Below are positions 1 to 9,336 of a stretch of 58,300 nt of DNA, piece after piece. This stretch comes from Gammaproteobacteria bacterium (lineage in GTDB: Bacteria; Pseudomonadota; Gammaproteobacteria; SZUA-152), in NCBI GenBank assembly GCA_013152545.1, contig JAADGF010000100.1:1-58300 (forward strand), in the 5' to 3' direction. Position 1 is the stretch's first letter, and the number at the start of each line of letters is the position of its first letter. The translations under genes and the position numbers were made by a program. Under the pieces are notes generated by a model. It had not been told where the DNA came from, did not search any database, and saw only the letters and a list, made by a program, of their open reading frames with translations.

Positions 1-660
1 TACAAACCACGCTATAGAAATGACAATCAAAATTTTTATCCGGGCGAAGCATTGTTGTATTGGGCAACCAAACAGCGCTTAACCCCTAATAATACATTGT
101 TAACAAAAATATATAAAAGCTTTCACTACTACAAGACTTGGCATCGTCAAAACAGAAACCCGGCATTTATACCCTGGCACACCCAAGCATATTATTTACT
201 TTGGACAATGACCCACGATGCAGAACTGAAAAAATTTATTTTTGAGATGAACGATTGGTTGCTGAACATGCAACAATGGGACAATGTCGTGTATGACGAC
301 ACCAAAGGCCGGTATTATAATCCTGAACATCAAGGATATGGTCCACCCCATGCATCGTCTACTGGCGTTTACTTGGAGGGTTTAGTCGACGCGTATAAAT
401 TAGCGCGACAAACTAATAACAATAAGCGTGCGCAAAAATATAAAACTGCGATTGTACGTGGATTACGCAGCATTATGCAATTACAATATGCAGATGAAGT
501 TGATATGTATTACATATTCAAACGAGACCAAGTATACGGTGGCATTAGAAGCAGGGTATACGACAACACCATTCGTATCGACAATATACAACACAGTCTT
601 ATGGCTGTACTCAAAGTGCTAGATACTTTTTCTGAAGAAGATTTTATTGTCTCTCATTAA
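1..660 (+). CDS. Uncharacterised (alpha/alpha)-toroid-like protein, C-terminal part
   Basis: The reading frame is open from the first base, so the gene starts outside the window; about 219 C-terminal residues are seen. The visible part starts with FYPGEALLYWA and contains NRNPAFIPWHTQAY, FEMNDWLLNMQQW, GYGPPHASSTGVYLEGL, and near the end VYDNTIRIDNIQHSLMA. Regularly spaced aromatic and Trp/His-rich helices are typical of (alpha/alpha)6-toroid carbohydrate-active or epimerase-like folds, but this is inference from pattern. There is no signal peptide in the visible part. The next intact gene is on the opposite strand, so the operon partners lie upstream, outside the window. No function is assigned. 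Confidence 0.75.
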   Translation, partial: YKPRYRNDNQNFYPGEALLYWATKQRLTPNNTLLTKIYKSFHYYKTWHRQNRNPAFIPWHTQAYYLLWTMTHDAELKKFIFEMNDWLLNMQQWDNVVYDDTKGRYYNPEHQGYGPPHASSTGVYLEGLVDAYKLARQTNNNKRAQKYKTAIVRGLRSIMQLQYADEVDMYYIFKRDQVYGGIRSRVYDNTIRIDNIQHSLMAVLKVLDTFSEEDFIVSH

Positions 661-982
661 TTCAAAATCTATGTTTTTTTTATTTAAACCAACAAGTAAG
701 TAACGAAGCTATAACGTACTTTATATTTTTATCAAGAAAGGGGACAGCGCTATCCCCCTCTGTGGTGCCATGAAATCACCACATGGCGACCCTTTACCGA
801 AGCACTGCTTGACCTTACTGAACAGCACCTCGATATATACCCATAACGATTAAAATGCTGCATCTAAATCATTGACACACCGGAATAACAACACTACCGG
901 TCATCGCGATATCGGTGAAGAATTTAATATCACCCTAGGCTGGAAGAATGGCAACAATTGGATTGGGGCCGAGGTAAATAAA
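661..982. other. Intergenic region with possible coding relic
   Basis: This 320-base spacer separates a plus-strand gene from a minus-strand operon end. It has two small hairpins: GGGG-N10-CCCC near 740-757 and GTGGTG-N9-CACCAC near 762-782. Two plus-strand fragments look coding-like but are in different frames: 784-846 (reads FTEALLDLTEQHLDIYP then stop) and 854-982 (contains RDIGEEFNITLGWKNGNNW). They could be remains of one decayed gene, possibly an outer-membrane barrel end, but this is weak. No clear Rho-independent terminator is seen. Confidence 0.35.
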
Positions 983-2227
983 TCAGCCGTAACGCAACGC
1001 CTCCACTGGCTTTAAACGCGCCGCACGATGGGCAGGATAAAAACCGGAAATCAAACCAACCACTACCGACACGGCAACGGCAATGAATGCCATCAGCCAC
1101 GAAGGACTCAAGGGAAAACCACTAAACCATGCGACCAGGTAGGTAATAACAATACCCATGCTCAACCCAATTATTCCACCGATGGCACTCACTGTTATTG
1201 CTTCCATTAAGAATTGAAACAAAATATCTGAATTTTGAGCACCGAGTGCTTTACGTATACCAATTTCCCGGGTACGCTCAACAACTGTCGTGCTCATAAT
1301 GTTCATAATATTCATCCCACCAATCAATAGGGAAATTCCAGCACCCAGCAAACCAACCAGTGAAATACTAGCCAATACCTGGTCAGCAGTGTCCATCCAC
1401 CCTTGCATACTTTCCTGTTTGTATTTGTATTTATAATTATGAGTGCGCTGTAACATCGCATTCAATTGCTGCAATGCCTCCTCTGTACGTTCCAGTTCAT
1501 AGGCCTCTGCCTGTACGGTATGTATATCCTTTACTCCAAAATAAGTTTGATACGACGTGTAGGGAATGAGTATTCTGCCGTTAACATCATAACTGTCAGC
1601 ACCGATTTGGTTTAGGAGGTCACGATTTTTTTCCGCCAACAAACCAATTATCTGAAATTTTTTATTGCTAAAACGAAATGTTTTTCCGATGGGGTTTGCG
1701 CTACCATATAAGTTCTTTGCCGCTTTGGGTGAAATAATAGCGACGGTTTTACGGCGCACAATATCGTCTTTTCGGAAATTCCTTCCTGCCTTTAATTGGT
1801 CATTGTTGATTTCAGTGTAGTCAACATCCACACCTTCAATGCTGGCATTAAAAAAATGGTTCCCCGCCCTTACTGGCATTATGTTTTCCCGACTATATAC
1901 CACGGCAGTTGCGCGCTTAATTGCCGGACAACATTTATGAGAGGTTATAATGTTGTAGTCATCATTATCAATCCCACTACCTTGCCGAATCACCCGATTG
2001 GGGTCATCGTTATCCCAGTCCCGGTAAATCCAAACTGATTTTAGGCCGTAAGTATTTAGTTCTTTGTAGATATAGTCGTTAATGCCTTTAGTAATGGCAC
2101 CAACTATCATAACCGCACTTATTCCGATGGCGATACCGAGTATACTCAACACAGTACGCAACTTATTATCGCGCAGCGCATGAAAAGCCTGCGCCATTAC
2201 ATCTTTATAGATTCCTGCATGAATCAT
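983..2227 (-). CDS. ABC transporter permease, MacB/FtsX type
   Basis: The 414-residue protein has the MacB_PCD plus FtsX layout. There is a first membrane helix at about residues 26-48 (LSILGIAIGISAVMIVGAI), a large periplasmic domain to about residue 280, then three C-terminal membrane helices. The conserved stretch TREIGIRKALGAQNSDI is the family's coupling region, and the C-terminus ends PAHRAARLKPVEALRYG as in many family members. It follows the ATPase gene on the same strand after a 243-base gap, which is long for an operon and holds no ORF. With the ATPase and the adaptor upstream it should form a tripartite, TolC-dependent export or mechanotransmission complex in the inner membrane. 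The substrate is unknown. Confidence 0.92.
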   Translation of the reverse strand: MIHAGIYKDVMAQAFHALRDNKLRTVLSILGIAIGISAVMIVGAITKGINDYIYKELNTYGLKSVWIYRDWDNDDPNRVIRQGSGIDNDDYNIITSHKCCPAIKRATAVVYSRENIMPVRAGNHFFNASIEGVDVDYTEINNDQLKAGRNFRKDDIVRRKTVAIISPKAAKNLYGSANPIGKTFRFSNKKFQIIGLLAEKNRDLLNQIGADSYDVNGRILIPYTSYQTYFGVKDIHTVQAEAYELERTEEALQQLNAMLQRTHNYKYKYKQESMQGWMDTADQVLASISLVGLLGAGISLLIGGMNIMNIMSTTVVERTREIGIRKALGAQNSDILFQFLMEAITVSAIGGIIGLSMGIVITYLVAWFSGFPLSPSWLMAFIAVAVSVVVGLISGFYPAHRAARLKPVEALRYG

Positions 2228-2470
2228 TGACTATCAATCTCCGCTATCTCGAATTACTGAAATTTCGCACTCGGTTTTCTTGAGTTACTTATACCCGACA
2301 CGGAGAAGCTCTCATTCTGAAAAATCAGTTGGACACAACATTGTCGTCGGGAAGAACATGACAACGCCTGCTGGAGAGGCACAAAAACCTAGTTTTGATG
2401 GGTATAACTATTGGTAATCTGAATCAACTGACCGGATAAATGAATGCAATTATTCAACTTGCGTTTGATT

Positions 2471-3136
2471 TTACAAATTAACAATGCTGCCATCGTCAAC
2501 AATCAACACCCTATGTGCATATCTTGCTATATCATCTTCATGTGTAACCATAACAATCGTTTTGCCACTTGCATTAAGTTGTTGAAACAAACGCATCACT
2601 TCCTGGCTGTTCCTTGAATCAAGAGCACCAGTAGGCTCATCAGCAATGATGATATCCGGGTCATTCACAATGGCACGTGCAATCGCAACGCGCTGTTGTT
2701 GGCCACCCGACAAATCGGCCGAAGTATGCTGCGCCCGATCTTTTAACCCCACAATATCCAATGCCGCCAGCATGCGATTTTTTCGCACATCTGGATCTAC
2801 ACCGGCATATATCATGGGCAATTCAACATTACGTTCAGCACTAATACGTGGAATTAAATTAAACGACTGAAATATGAAACCTAAATACCGGTTCCTTAAT
2901 ATTGCCAAACTTTTCTCAGGTACATCCGACACTGCTGTGCCAGATAGACTGTATCGACCCGAGTCCACGGTATCCAGGCAACCAATAATATTCAGTAAAG
3001 TGGATTTACCAGAACCGGATGAACCCATGATAGCCACAAATTCGCCCTTTTGAATATGCAGAGAAATTTGCTTAAGTACCGGCACAGGGGTTTGCCCAAG
3101 ATAGTAAGCCTTACTTACATCCTGTAACTCGATCAT
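2471..3136 (-). CDS. ABC transporter ATP-binding protein, MacB/LolD type
   Basis: The 221-residue nucleotide-binding protein has Walker [10 protein letters not shown], a Q-loop region [11 protein letters not shown], signature [15 protein letters not shown], Walker [13 protein letters not shown] and the switch His in VTHEDD. Length and motifs match the stand-alone ATPases that pair with MacB/LolCE-like permeases. It starts 10 bases after the stop of the receiver-adaptor gene, so the two are almost certainly co-transcribed. It energises the neighbouring permease from the cytoplasmic face. The specific substrate cannot be told from sequence. Confidence 0.95.
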   Translation of the reverse strand: MIELQDVSKAYYLGQTPVPVLKQISLHIQKGEFVAIMGSSGSGKSTLLNIIGCLDTVDSGRYSLSGTAVSDVPEKSLAILRNRYLGFIFQSFNLIPRISAERNVELPMIYAGVDPDVRKNRMLAALDIVGLKDRAQHTSADLSGGQQQRVAIARAIVNDPDIIIADEPTGALDSRNSQEVMRLFQQLNASGKTIVMVTHEDDIARYAHRVLIVDDGSIVNL

Positions 3137-3146
3137 CGATTCATGG

Positions 3147-5660
3147 TTAATTACTGGAAATTACGACTTGATCGCCTTCTTTTAAGTTGATGCCGTTGGC
3201 CAATATAACCCTTTGGCCGACGCTGACCCCTTGACGAATTTCCACATGGGAGAAGTCTTCTATTCCGGTTTCTACTTCTCTAAGACTCACCACATTATCT
3301 TCCACTACAGCAACATAGTATTTACCGTTGCGGTTTATAATGCTGCCATAAGGCACTTTGAGCGCACTCGGATTCCAGGCAGTGCGGATTTCAGCATCAA
3401 TTTGTTGGCCAAAACGCAGTGACGGTGCCGAACTACCCAAACTCACATAGACACTAACGGTATTGGCATTTCCAACATTACTAGCAGCCGCTGCCAGACG
3501 GGTAACGGATTCCGGCCAATTAAGCCCGGGAAAAGCGTCGCTGGAAATACTAACAGTTTGCCCTACGGCAATACCACCGCTATCTGCCGCATCCACTTGT
3601 ACCTCTATTTCCCTTTGCCCTTGGTCTACCAACGTAAACAGTGTTTCAGAAGGCACGACCCATTGCCCGACCTCCACGTAACGCGCCGTTATCGTCCCGA
3701 CAAATGGCGCAACAATTCTAGGATTTTCGAGGCTAAGCTTTGCCGCACGCACTTCTTCTTCAGCAATACTGTCTCTTGCCCGCGTGGAACGAAGTTCCAC
3801 CTCTGCTTCTTCCACCAACTGCCTAGCCACAGCACCTTTCGAAAAAGCCTGTCGCAAACGTTTTAACGAACGTTCAGCCAGAGCGACATCTTCTTTTGCA
3901 TTTTTTAAATTTGCTTCAGCACGTTTAAGATTGATTTTCGCTTCTCTATCATCCAGGCGTGCCAACAATTCACCTTTCTTAACATTGTCACCCTCTTCCA
4001 CATAAACGTTGGTCAACCGACCCGCGATTGAAGGGGTCAAGTCCACACGCAATTTACTAACGACTTTCCCTGGCACCGTAATGGATTGAAAGATTTCACC
4101 ATGTTCTACGTTGGTCGTCGTTACGGTAATACCTTCAGAAAACAAACTGGCCCGAAAATTAAATACCACGGCCAATATAACAATCGCGACAACACTCATT
4201 AACAGCTTTGTTGCCCCCCATAGCTCGACGACCGAACGTAAGGTGTGAATCACCCCTCCAGTCGTAGAAGAACCATCACGCAAACCCGTCTGCACTAATG
4301 GAAAACGATCCATTTGTTGCAGGATATTCGAATCGGATTGTTGCTTTTGTTGTTCGAATAACGCCGATGTATGCATTGATTCTCTGGAACGTGCATCAGA
4401 AGCCACTGCCTGGCGAGCAACATCAGCAGTACTGGTGACAGGCACATGCGCCGCCGCAGGATTTGCAGTTCCAGCGATGCTGCTCGATGATGCCGGTTTC
4501 TGATCACCAATATCAATGGCTTCATCTTTATTGCGATTCAGACCGAATGGTGGTGGTTTTTTCTTGGCTTGTGCCGCTGCTTTTAACCTTGCTATATGCT
4601 GCTCTATTAATTTGGTTTTTTTCGCTGCTGCAGCCGCCTTAACTTTCTTAAGGATCGCCGACTTCAGTGCTGCTTGATCGATCGCCTTTTTGGTTTTTAC
4701 ACTGCTGGCGTTAAGGTTCGGCTTTATTCGCGCTTTCACTTCGGGTTGTTTTGAGGCTTTTGCCTGCGATGATAGTGCAGTATCAACGGTACTTGGCTTT
4801 TTTACTTTTTTTGCGCTGCTAACGCCAATAGACTTTGCTACTGGCGACGGCAATTGCTTTTCTTTTATTTTAGCTTTTGCCATTGCACTGGCAGAAACTG
4901 ATACGGGTTTTTTAATGGTTGGCATAACCCGGGCAGCGGGTTTAACATTGGTCGCTGGCTGCGGCGCGCCTAAATCAATAGCCGCAGGCAAATCAGGATG
5001 CGGTATAGAAGGTAATGCTGAACGCCCCAGCGTTCGGTTCTCACCAAGTAAAACGCTTTGAGCTTTTGGCGGCGCACTCAATATAGGCACGTTGTCCTTG
5101 TTTTTCTCCTGATTATCATGCCCAATCGACACCACCATATCATCTTGGCGTTGCTCATCGTCGCCAGTTGCAGCCGATTGATCCAATTGACGTGTGCTGG
5201 CAAACACTAACTTGCGAATATGTGCATCCAGTTCTTCCCCATTTACAGGTTTTGTCATTATCTGGTTGGCACCAGCATCATAAACTTGTGACAAAATATC
5301 GGTATCGGTTGCGCCAGTAATCACAATAATAGGCATCGTACTTATTTTGCTACTACCACTGGCACGCAGTGCTCTGACCAAATCATCGCCATCCATCCCT
5401 GTGGATGACACCTTCAGGTCAGTCAACAACAAATCAAAATTTTGTTCGACGAGTGCAATTAAGGCAGGTTCTGCCGAATCAAAGTGATCAACAATATAAC
5501 CATAAGGTTTTAGCATTCGTTTTACGACATAAGCCGATGTTCGACTGTCATCCACGTACGCTAAGCGGGCTGGCCTGGCTTTTCCAGTCGATTCAGAGGC
5601 CCGAGAGTTATTCACGCCCTTTAATCCACTACCTGTCATTTGGTGAAATACCGTGCTCAC
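3147..5660 (-). CDS. Receiver domain fused to membrane-fusion protein (MacA-like)
   Basis: This 837-residue protein joins two normally separate families. Residues 30-155 are a CheY-like receiver with the acidic pair D37/D38, phospho-acceptor D81 (LLTDLKV), T115 (VITGA) and K137 (MTKPV). Residues 156-480 are a low-complexity linker, Lys/Ala/Pro-rich around 240-370. A membrane helix lies at 484-503. The rest is a periplasmic adaptor: a beta-barrel/lipoyl half at about 520-570, an alpha-hairpin at 572-650 (KRAEANLKNAKED to EVRAAKLSLE), the second lipoyl half (IVAPFVGTITARYVEVGQWV) and a C-terminal barrel. The receiver and linker are cytoplasmic and the adaptor periplasmic. The start codon is GTG, with ATG at residue 8 as an alternative and no strong ribosome site for either. 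The ATPase and permease follow. Receiver phosphorylation may control export; this is inference. Confidence 0.9.
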   Translation of the reverse strand: MSTVFHQMTGSGLKGVNNSRASESTGKARPARLAYVDDSRTSAYVVKRMLKPYGYIVDHFDSAEPALIALVEQNFDLLLTDLKVSSTGMDGDDLVRALRASGSSKISTMPIIVITGATDTDILSQVYDAGANQIMTKPVNGEELDAHIRKLVFASTRQLDQSAATGDDEQRQDDMVVSIGHDNQEKNKDNVPILSAPPKAQSVLLGENRTLGRSALPSIPHPDLPAAIDLGAPQPATNVKPAARVMPTIKKPVSVSASAMAKAKIKEKQLPSPVAKSIGVSSAKKVKKPSTVDTALSSQAKASKQPEVKARIKPNLNASSVKTKKAIDQAALKSAILKKVKAAAAAKKTKLIEQHIARLKAAAQAKKKPPPFGLNRNKDEAIDIGDQKPASSSSIAGTANPAAAHVPVTSTADVARQAVASDARSRESMHTSALFEQQKQQSDSNILQQMDRFPLVQTGLRDGSSTTGGVIHTLRSVVELWGATKLLMSVVAIVILAVVFNFRASLFSEGITVTTTNVEHGEIFQSITVPGKVVSKLRVDLTPSIAGRLTNVYVEEGDNVKKGELLARLDDREAKINLKRAEANLKNAKEDVALAERSLKRLRQAFSKGAVARQLVEEAEVELRSTRARDSIAEEEVRAAKLSLENPRIVAPFVGTITARYVEVGQWVVPSETLFTLVDQGQREIEVQVDAADSGGIAVGQTVSISSDAFPGLNWPESVTRLAAAASNVGNANTVSVYVSLGSSAPSLRFGQQIDAEIRTAWNPSALKVPYGSIINRNGKYYVAVVEDNVVSLREVETGIEDFSHVEIRQGVSVGQRVILANGINLKEGDQVVISSN

Positions 5661-6463
5661 TGACCTATAACTCTACGTTCCGGTTCGGCAACGACGCCGA
5701 ATGTGACCAACAAATTATTGTTTAGCAATAACATACCTTATCACCCGCCCCCGCTACGTATGTTTGAAGTTTATACCTACAACTGACAAACATACATGGA
5801 TATGACACTAAATTTCAATACAAAATTTAATTATTATACATATACGAGCCTAACGACTCGACAGTGTATCAACAGAATACCAACCGATGAGGGTGACGCG
5901 ATCCATACGGCGTGTACCAAGAATAGCTCGAAGTGAAATAAATAATATTTTCAATGGGTTAGCATCTTACCCTATCGAGTAGTCATTCTGACAAGCAACA
6001 CCATCAGGTCAATAATCGACCAAACAAGCAGTCAAACTGAATTGAACTTAAATTCATCAGTTGAGCCCTTAGTAAATTTCACTAAAGCTTTAAAACAATT
6101 GAAATACCGTGTTTATACCCGCCTTCGCTTACAAGGGTGAGCACGCAACTACATACAGTCTAATTGAATGGTTTTATAGGTTGATACAGGAAAAACCGAC
6201 AATATTATCCATGCGCGTTAACGTCATTGCCAAACGTTCAATTAACAGACGACTGAATCCCCCAATGAAGCAGTAACAATTACTCATAAAGAGAACTAAT
6301 ATCAATTTTCCAAAGATTTATAGCAAAAATGCTTTAATAATGACCATAATAGTGACGATAAAACTTGCGTAGCAGCACATTATTGTAGCAATATATCACT
6401 ATACGTGGGGGGTCGCAGGTTAGCACAGACTAATCAGTTTTTTATAATCTGGGAGACGTTAAA
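5661..6463. other. Long intergenic region, repeat-bearing
   Basis: This 800-base spacer has no convincing ORF. It contains a dispersed inverted-repeat element at about 6047-6181, listed separately. The part next to 5660 should hold the promoter of the minus-strand export operon, but no clear sigma-70 boxes could be fixed. The end next to 6464 holds a ribosome site GGGAGA for the mini-protein. Confidence 0.5.
6047..6181 (+). repeat. Dispersed inverted-repeat element, family 3
   Basis: The left end CTTAAATTCATCAGTTGA and the diverged right end (reverse complement CCTATAAAACCATTCAATTA) frame a ~135-base non-coding unit. Its inside, from AGTAAATTTCACTAAAGC through CAATTGAAATACCGTG to CGCTTACAAGGGTGAGCACG, can be aligned by eye with copies near 13812-13928 (inverted), 16359-16514 and 58067-58191. 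The terminal inverted repeats and lack of coding capacity suggest a MITE-like element. Confidence 0.65.
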
Positions 6464-6586
6464 ATGTTAGAGGCATTAACTTACTTGGTTGGTGGTGTGA
6501 GCGCGTTAGCCGTAGTGTTGCTGACGATTTTAATTTTTCAAATTTACAACGAAGACCATCCGCTTAACCAAGATCGCACAGAGTAA
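6464..6586 (+). CDS. Small membrane protein (40 residues)
   Basis: An ATG with GGGAGA seven bases upstream opens a 40-codon frame. The product starts MLEALTYLVGG, has one hydrophobic helix (VSALAVVLLTILIFQIY) and ends with a charged tail NEDHPLNQDRTE. The layout, a single membrane segment with a short polar cytoplasmic tail, is that of bacterial mini-proteins and small oxidase-type subunits. It stands alone on the plus strand between two minus-strand operons, followed by a strong hairpin at 6691-6727. I do not recognise a family. Confidence 0.6.
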   Translation: MLEALTYLVGGVSALAVVLLTILIFQIYNEDHPLNQDRTE

Positions 6587-6690
6587 TATTATCTTTAGCC
6601 GATTGCGTGTTTAATAGCTGCTACTTGAGAGCTCGGAAAAAGAACTAAAATACCTTACGGTAAGCTATATTGACGTAAAAAGACAAGAAC

Positions 6691-6727
6691 ACCAACATTG
6701 CCAGCTAATAATGCTGGCAATGTTGGT
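6691..6727. terminator. Perfect 15-bp stem hairpin
   Basis: ACCAACATTGCCAGC and GCTGGCAATGTTGGT form a perfect 15-bp stem around the loop TAATAAT. It lies between the mini-protein (plus) and the kinase gene end (minus). Only short T-tracts follow on either strand, so it may be a bidirectional terminator or an mRNA-stabilising stem. Confidence 0.6.
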
Positions 6728-6771
6728 TTAGAGAAGAATGAGCACCATCAGGATAAAATAAGCAGTCTATC

Positions 6772-8136
6772 TCAAGCGGTATCTGGCAACCAGATAGAGA
6801 GTGAAGCACCGCCTAGCCGACTCATTACAATCTTCAGCTCACCACCGTAAATTTGAACAATATCCTGCACAATAGACAACCCGATACCGTGCCCACTAAT
6901 CCCTTGGTCAGCACGCACTCCCCGCTGAACAACACGTTTCACCATTTCATCAGGTACGCCAGGACCATCATCCTCAATTTGAATAATGATACCAGCAGTA
7001 TGCTTTGTCGTATGCGGTTCCCGTTTCGCTGATATCAACACTCTTTTGTTACACCATTTGAACGCATTATCCATTAAGTTACCGATAATTTCCATCATGT
7101 CACCTTCGTCGCCATGAAAAACAATATTGCTCTCTATTTTTTTTTCAACCACCACGGATTTATCAGCATAAACTTTACTCAGACTTTTAATCACTATTTC
7201 CACCATTCCAACCAATATAACGGGAGCCAGTAAAGGTGATTGGCCTGCCGTTGCAGCACGTTGCAATTGGTACTCTGTAATTTGGACCATGCGATTCAAC
7301 TGATCCTGAATGGTCTGCGTTATTTTTTCATTAAGATGGTGCTTGTCTATAGTGCTCTGCAACACAGCAAGCGGCGTCTTTAAGCTATGAGCAAGATCAC
7401 CAAGTGTATGCCGGTACCGCTCAAGATGTTCCTGTTGATGTTCTAACAAGGCGTTAACATTTCCAGTTAACGCCCTTAGCTCACCAGGGTATTCATGCTT
7501 TAGACGCAACTGTTTGCCCGACTCGATTGCAGACAATTCTTCGGCGGCCTGGTCCAAAGGTGCCAAACCCCAACGCATAATTGCGCCTTGCATCAATAAT
7601 AGTAACAACGCAACACCACCCAATAACCCCCAGAGATTGCGCCGGTATTTAATGGCTCTTTTGTCATACTCCGCGAGATTTTCTGCAACACTGAATGTAT
7701 AGACATGCATCATCGACTTATCATCCCAGGCGATACCCAGGCTGTACATTGCAAAAGAATGATTATTATTATCTATAAGCGCGTAAGAGAAATCCCGCTC
7801 ATTTCTAAATAGTCGAACTTTGTAAGGAATTTCTATGCCAACTGGCGTGGGTGAACGCCATATCACCCTGCCTTTACTGTCGGTAATTTGAGCATGAGTG
7901 TCCGGCTCCCAGGTTAAAAAACTGGTTTCCGGCACAATATCCGGCATATATACATTTGCTTCATCGTCAATCGCTGCTAAAGCAATTAAAGCATAGACTT
8001 GTATTTCCAGACGTTTTTTCAACGCCTCTTCGGAACTAACATGATAAGCTCGATCGAGAGTAACACCGGCTAAACCAAAAAAAGCAGCTAAAATAGCACT
8101 CGCGGCAATTAAAACTCGCGCATTTAAGGAAAGCAT
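6772..8136 (-). CDS. Sensor histidine kinase, PhoQ-like
   Basis: The 454-residue inner-membrane kinase has helices at residues 8-27 and 167-187 around a periplasmic domain of ~135 residues, then HAMP. The H-box is LGDLAHSLKTPLAV with H250. The N-box is GNLMDNAFKWC, the G1 box EDDGPGVPDE and the G2 box GHGIGLSIVQDIV. The opening SLNARVLIAASAILAAFFGLAG and the domain order resemble PhoQ-like kinases of pseudomonads and xanthomonads. It lies 37 bases after the response regulator gene on the same strand, so the two form a two-component operon. The ligand is not visible; Mg2+ or envelope stress would be a guess from family resemblance. Confidence 0.92.
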   Translation of the reverse strand: MLSLNARVLIAASAILAAFFGLAGVTLDRAYHVSSEEALKKRLEIQVYALIALAAIDDEANVYMPDIVPETSFLTWEPDTHAQITDSKGRVIWRSPTPVGIEIPYKVRLFRNERDFSYALIDNNNHSFAMYSLGIAWDDKSMMHVYTFSVAENLAEYDKRAIKYRRNLWGLLGGVALLLLLMQGAIMRWGLAPLDQAAEELSAIESGKQLRLKHEYPGELRALTGNVNALLEHQQEHLERYRHTLGDLAHSLKTPLAVLQSTIDKHHLNEKITQTIQDQLNRMVQITEYQLQRAATAGQSPLLAPVILVGMVEIVIKSLSKVYADKSVVVEKKIESNIVFHGDEGDMMEIIGNLMDNAFKWCNKRVLISAKREPHTTKHTAGIIIQIEDDGPGVPDEMVKRVVQRGVRADQGISGHGIGLSIVQDIVQIYGGELKIVMSRLGGASLSIWLPDTA

Positions 8137-8173
8137 CTTAATATTATCGTATTGTACCTTATTTTATTGAAAA

Positions 8174-8875
8174 TCATGCAGTGGGGTTTTCATCAACCTC
8201 ATCTGGCATTAACGCAAAGCGGTATCCACGCCCCCGCAAAGTCTCAATGGGTTTTATGTTATCGTCAGGATCAATTTTTCGCCGCAAACGCCCAACAAAT
8301 ACCTCGATAACATTACTGTCTCGGTCAAAATCCTGATCATAAATGTGTTCGGTAAGTTCTGCTTTTGATACCACCTCTCCAGAATGAAGCATTAAGTACT
8401 CCAATACTTTATATTCAAACGCAGTGAGTTCTAATGATTGGGAATTTACAGTCACTTGTTGCGTTGAAGTATTTAGTATGACCGGGCCACAAGCAAGCAC
8501 TGACTGTGACCAGCCTGCTGCTCTACGTAATAAAGCTTTAATACGGGCTAACAACTCTTCGACATGAAAAGGCTTGACCAAATAATCATCACCACCCGCT
8601 TCCAGACCCTCCACCTTGTCTTGCCAGCGACTGCGTGCGGTTAAAATCAAAATAGGAAATTTTTTACCCGCTGCACGCAAGCCACGAATCAACTCGATAC
8701 CCGATAGCTCTGGCAGCCCCAAATCAACAATGGCCACATCGAGAGAAAACTCTTTACCAAAATAAAGCCCTTCCTCGCCATTGACCGCAGCATCGACTGC
8801 GTACCCCTCTTCCTTGAGACGAACAACTAACTGCTCTCTCAGATATTCTTCGTCTTCTACCACTAACACACGCAT
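8174..8875 (-). CDS. Response regulator, OmpR/PhoP family
   Basis: Counted from the ATG at 8875, the 233-residue protein has a receiver with E7/D8, phospho-acceptor D51 (VAIVDLGLPELSG), T79 and K101 (YLVKPF). A winged-helix DNA-binding domain follows (LTAFEYKVLEYLMLHSGEVV to RGRGYRFAL). A GTG three codons upstream (8884) is possible, but the product MRVLVVEDEEYL matches the family N-terminus. The kinase gene follows directly. It should bind direct repeats at target promoters once phosphorylated by its partner. Confidence 0.95.
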   Translation of the reverse strand: MRVLVVEDEEYLREQLVVRLKEEGYAVDAAVNGEEGLYFGKEFSLDVAIVDLGLPELSGIELIRGLRAAGKKFPILILTARSRWQDKVEGLEAGGDDYLVKPFHVEELLARIKALLRRAAGWSQSVLACGPVILNTSTQQVTVNSQSLELTAFEYKVLEYLMLHSGEVVSKAELTEHIYDQDFDRDSNVIEVFVGRLRRKIDPDDNIKPIETLRGRGYRFALMPDEVDENPTA

Positions 8876-9068
8876 GATGAGCACCCAATGTATGAATTGA
8901 TCCCTTAGCTAAAACGCATTAACCGGACCTACTGTGAACAACGATACCGTACAACCAATGAAATAAGATAAGATAAAATCCACCAATAAAAAAGCGTACC
9001 TAAATCTTACCGTTATATACAGCATTCTTTTATTGAATGCCGATGATACCCATTAAGAACACATATTA

Positions 9069-9190
9069 CCTAGGAGGGAGCCTGTCCAAGAATAGCCGCC
9101 GTCGCGAGGGAACACCATAATGAGTCCATTTTTTCATGGGCCAAATGGCGTTTTCGCAGTAGGCTTTCTATTCTCAGACAGGCTCCTAGG
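9069..9190. mobile_element. MITE-like element, family 1, copy A
   Basis: This ~122-base unit is bounded by inverted ends: CCTAGGAG..CCTGTCC.AGAATAG on the left, and on the right the reverse complement of CCTAGGAGCCTGTCTGAGA ATAGAAAGCC. The inside (GCCGCCGTCGCGAGGGAACA, then GAGTCCATTTTTTC, then GTTTTCGCAG) is shared with the longer copy at 24453-24648, relative to which this copy lacks ~75 central bases. It has no coding capacity. Confidence 0.75.
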
Positions 9191-9303
9191 TCCTGCAAGT
9201 GATCGTGCTTGCAAAGTATAAGATATTGACTCGCAGAGCGAATGACAACGTTGAGTGTAATCCTTATTGTGATTACCAAAAAGTTTCATATCGCCCTGCG
9301 GAT

Positions 9304-9336
9304 CAAGAGCTTGCGCTCTGTGAGTGCGAGCTCTTG
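9304..9336. repeat. REP-like hairpin
   Basis: CAAGAGCTTGCGCTC, loop TGT and GAGTGCGAGCTCTTG form a 15-bp stem with two mismatches. The core CTCTGTGAGTGCGAGC recurs in the hairpin at 11431-11471, so it is a repeated palindrome. A smaller related hairpin, TGCAAG-N8-CTTGCA, lies near 9194-9213. Confidence 0.65.

Noticed and set aside
4690-5061. 123-codon plus-strand ORF
   Set aside because: It is the mirror of the Lys/Ala-rich linker of the receiver-adaptor gene; low-complexity coding DNA often leaves the opposite strand open, and there is no ribosome site.
6420-6448. Promoter-like TTAGCA-N17-TATAAT before the mini-protein
   Set aside because: The predicted transcription start would fall within the ribosome site, so it is unlikely to serve this gene.
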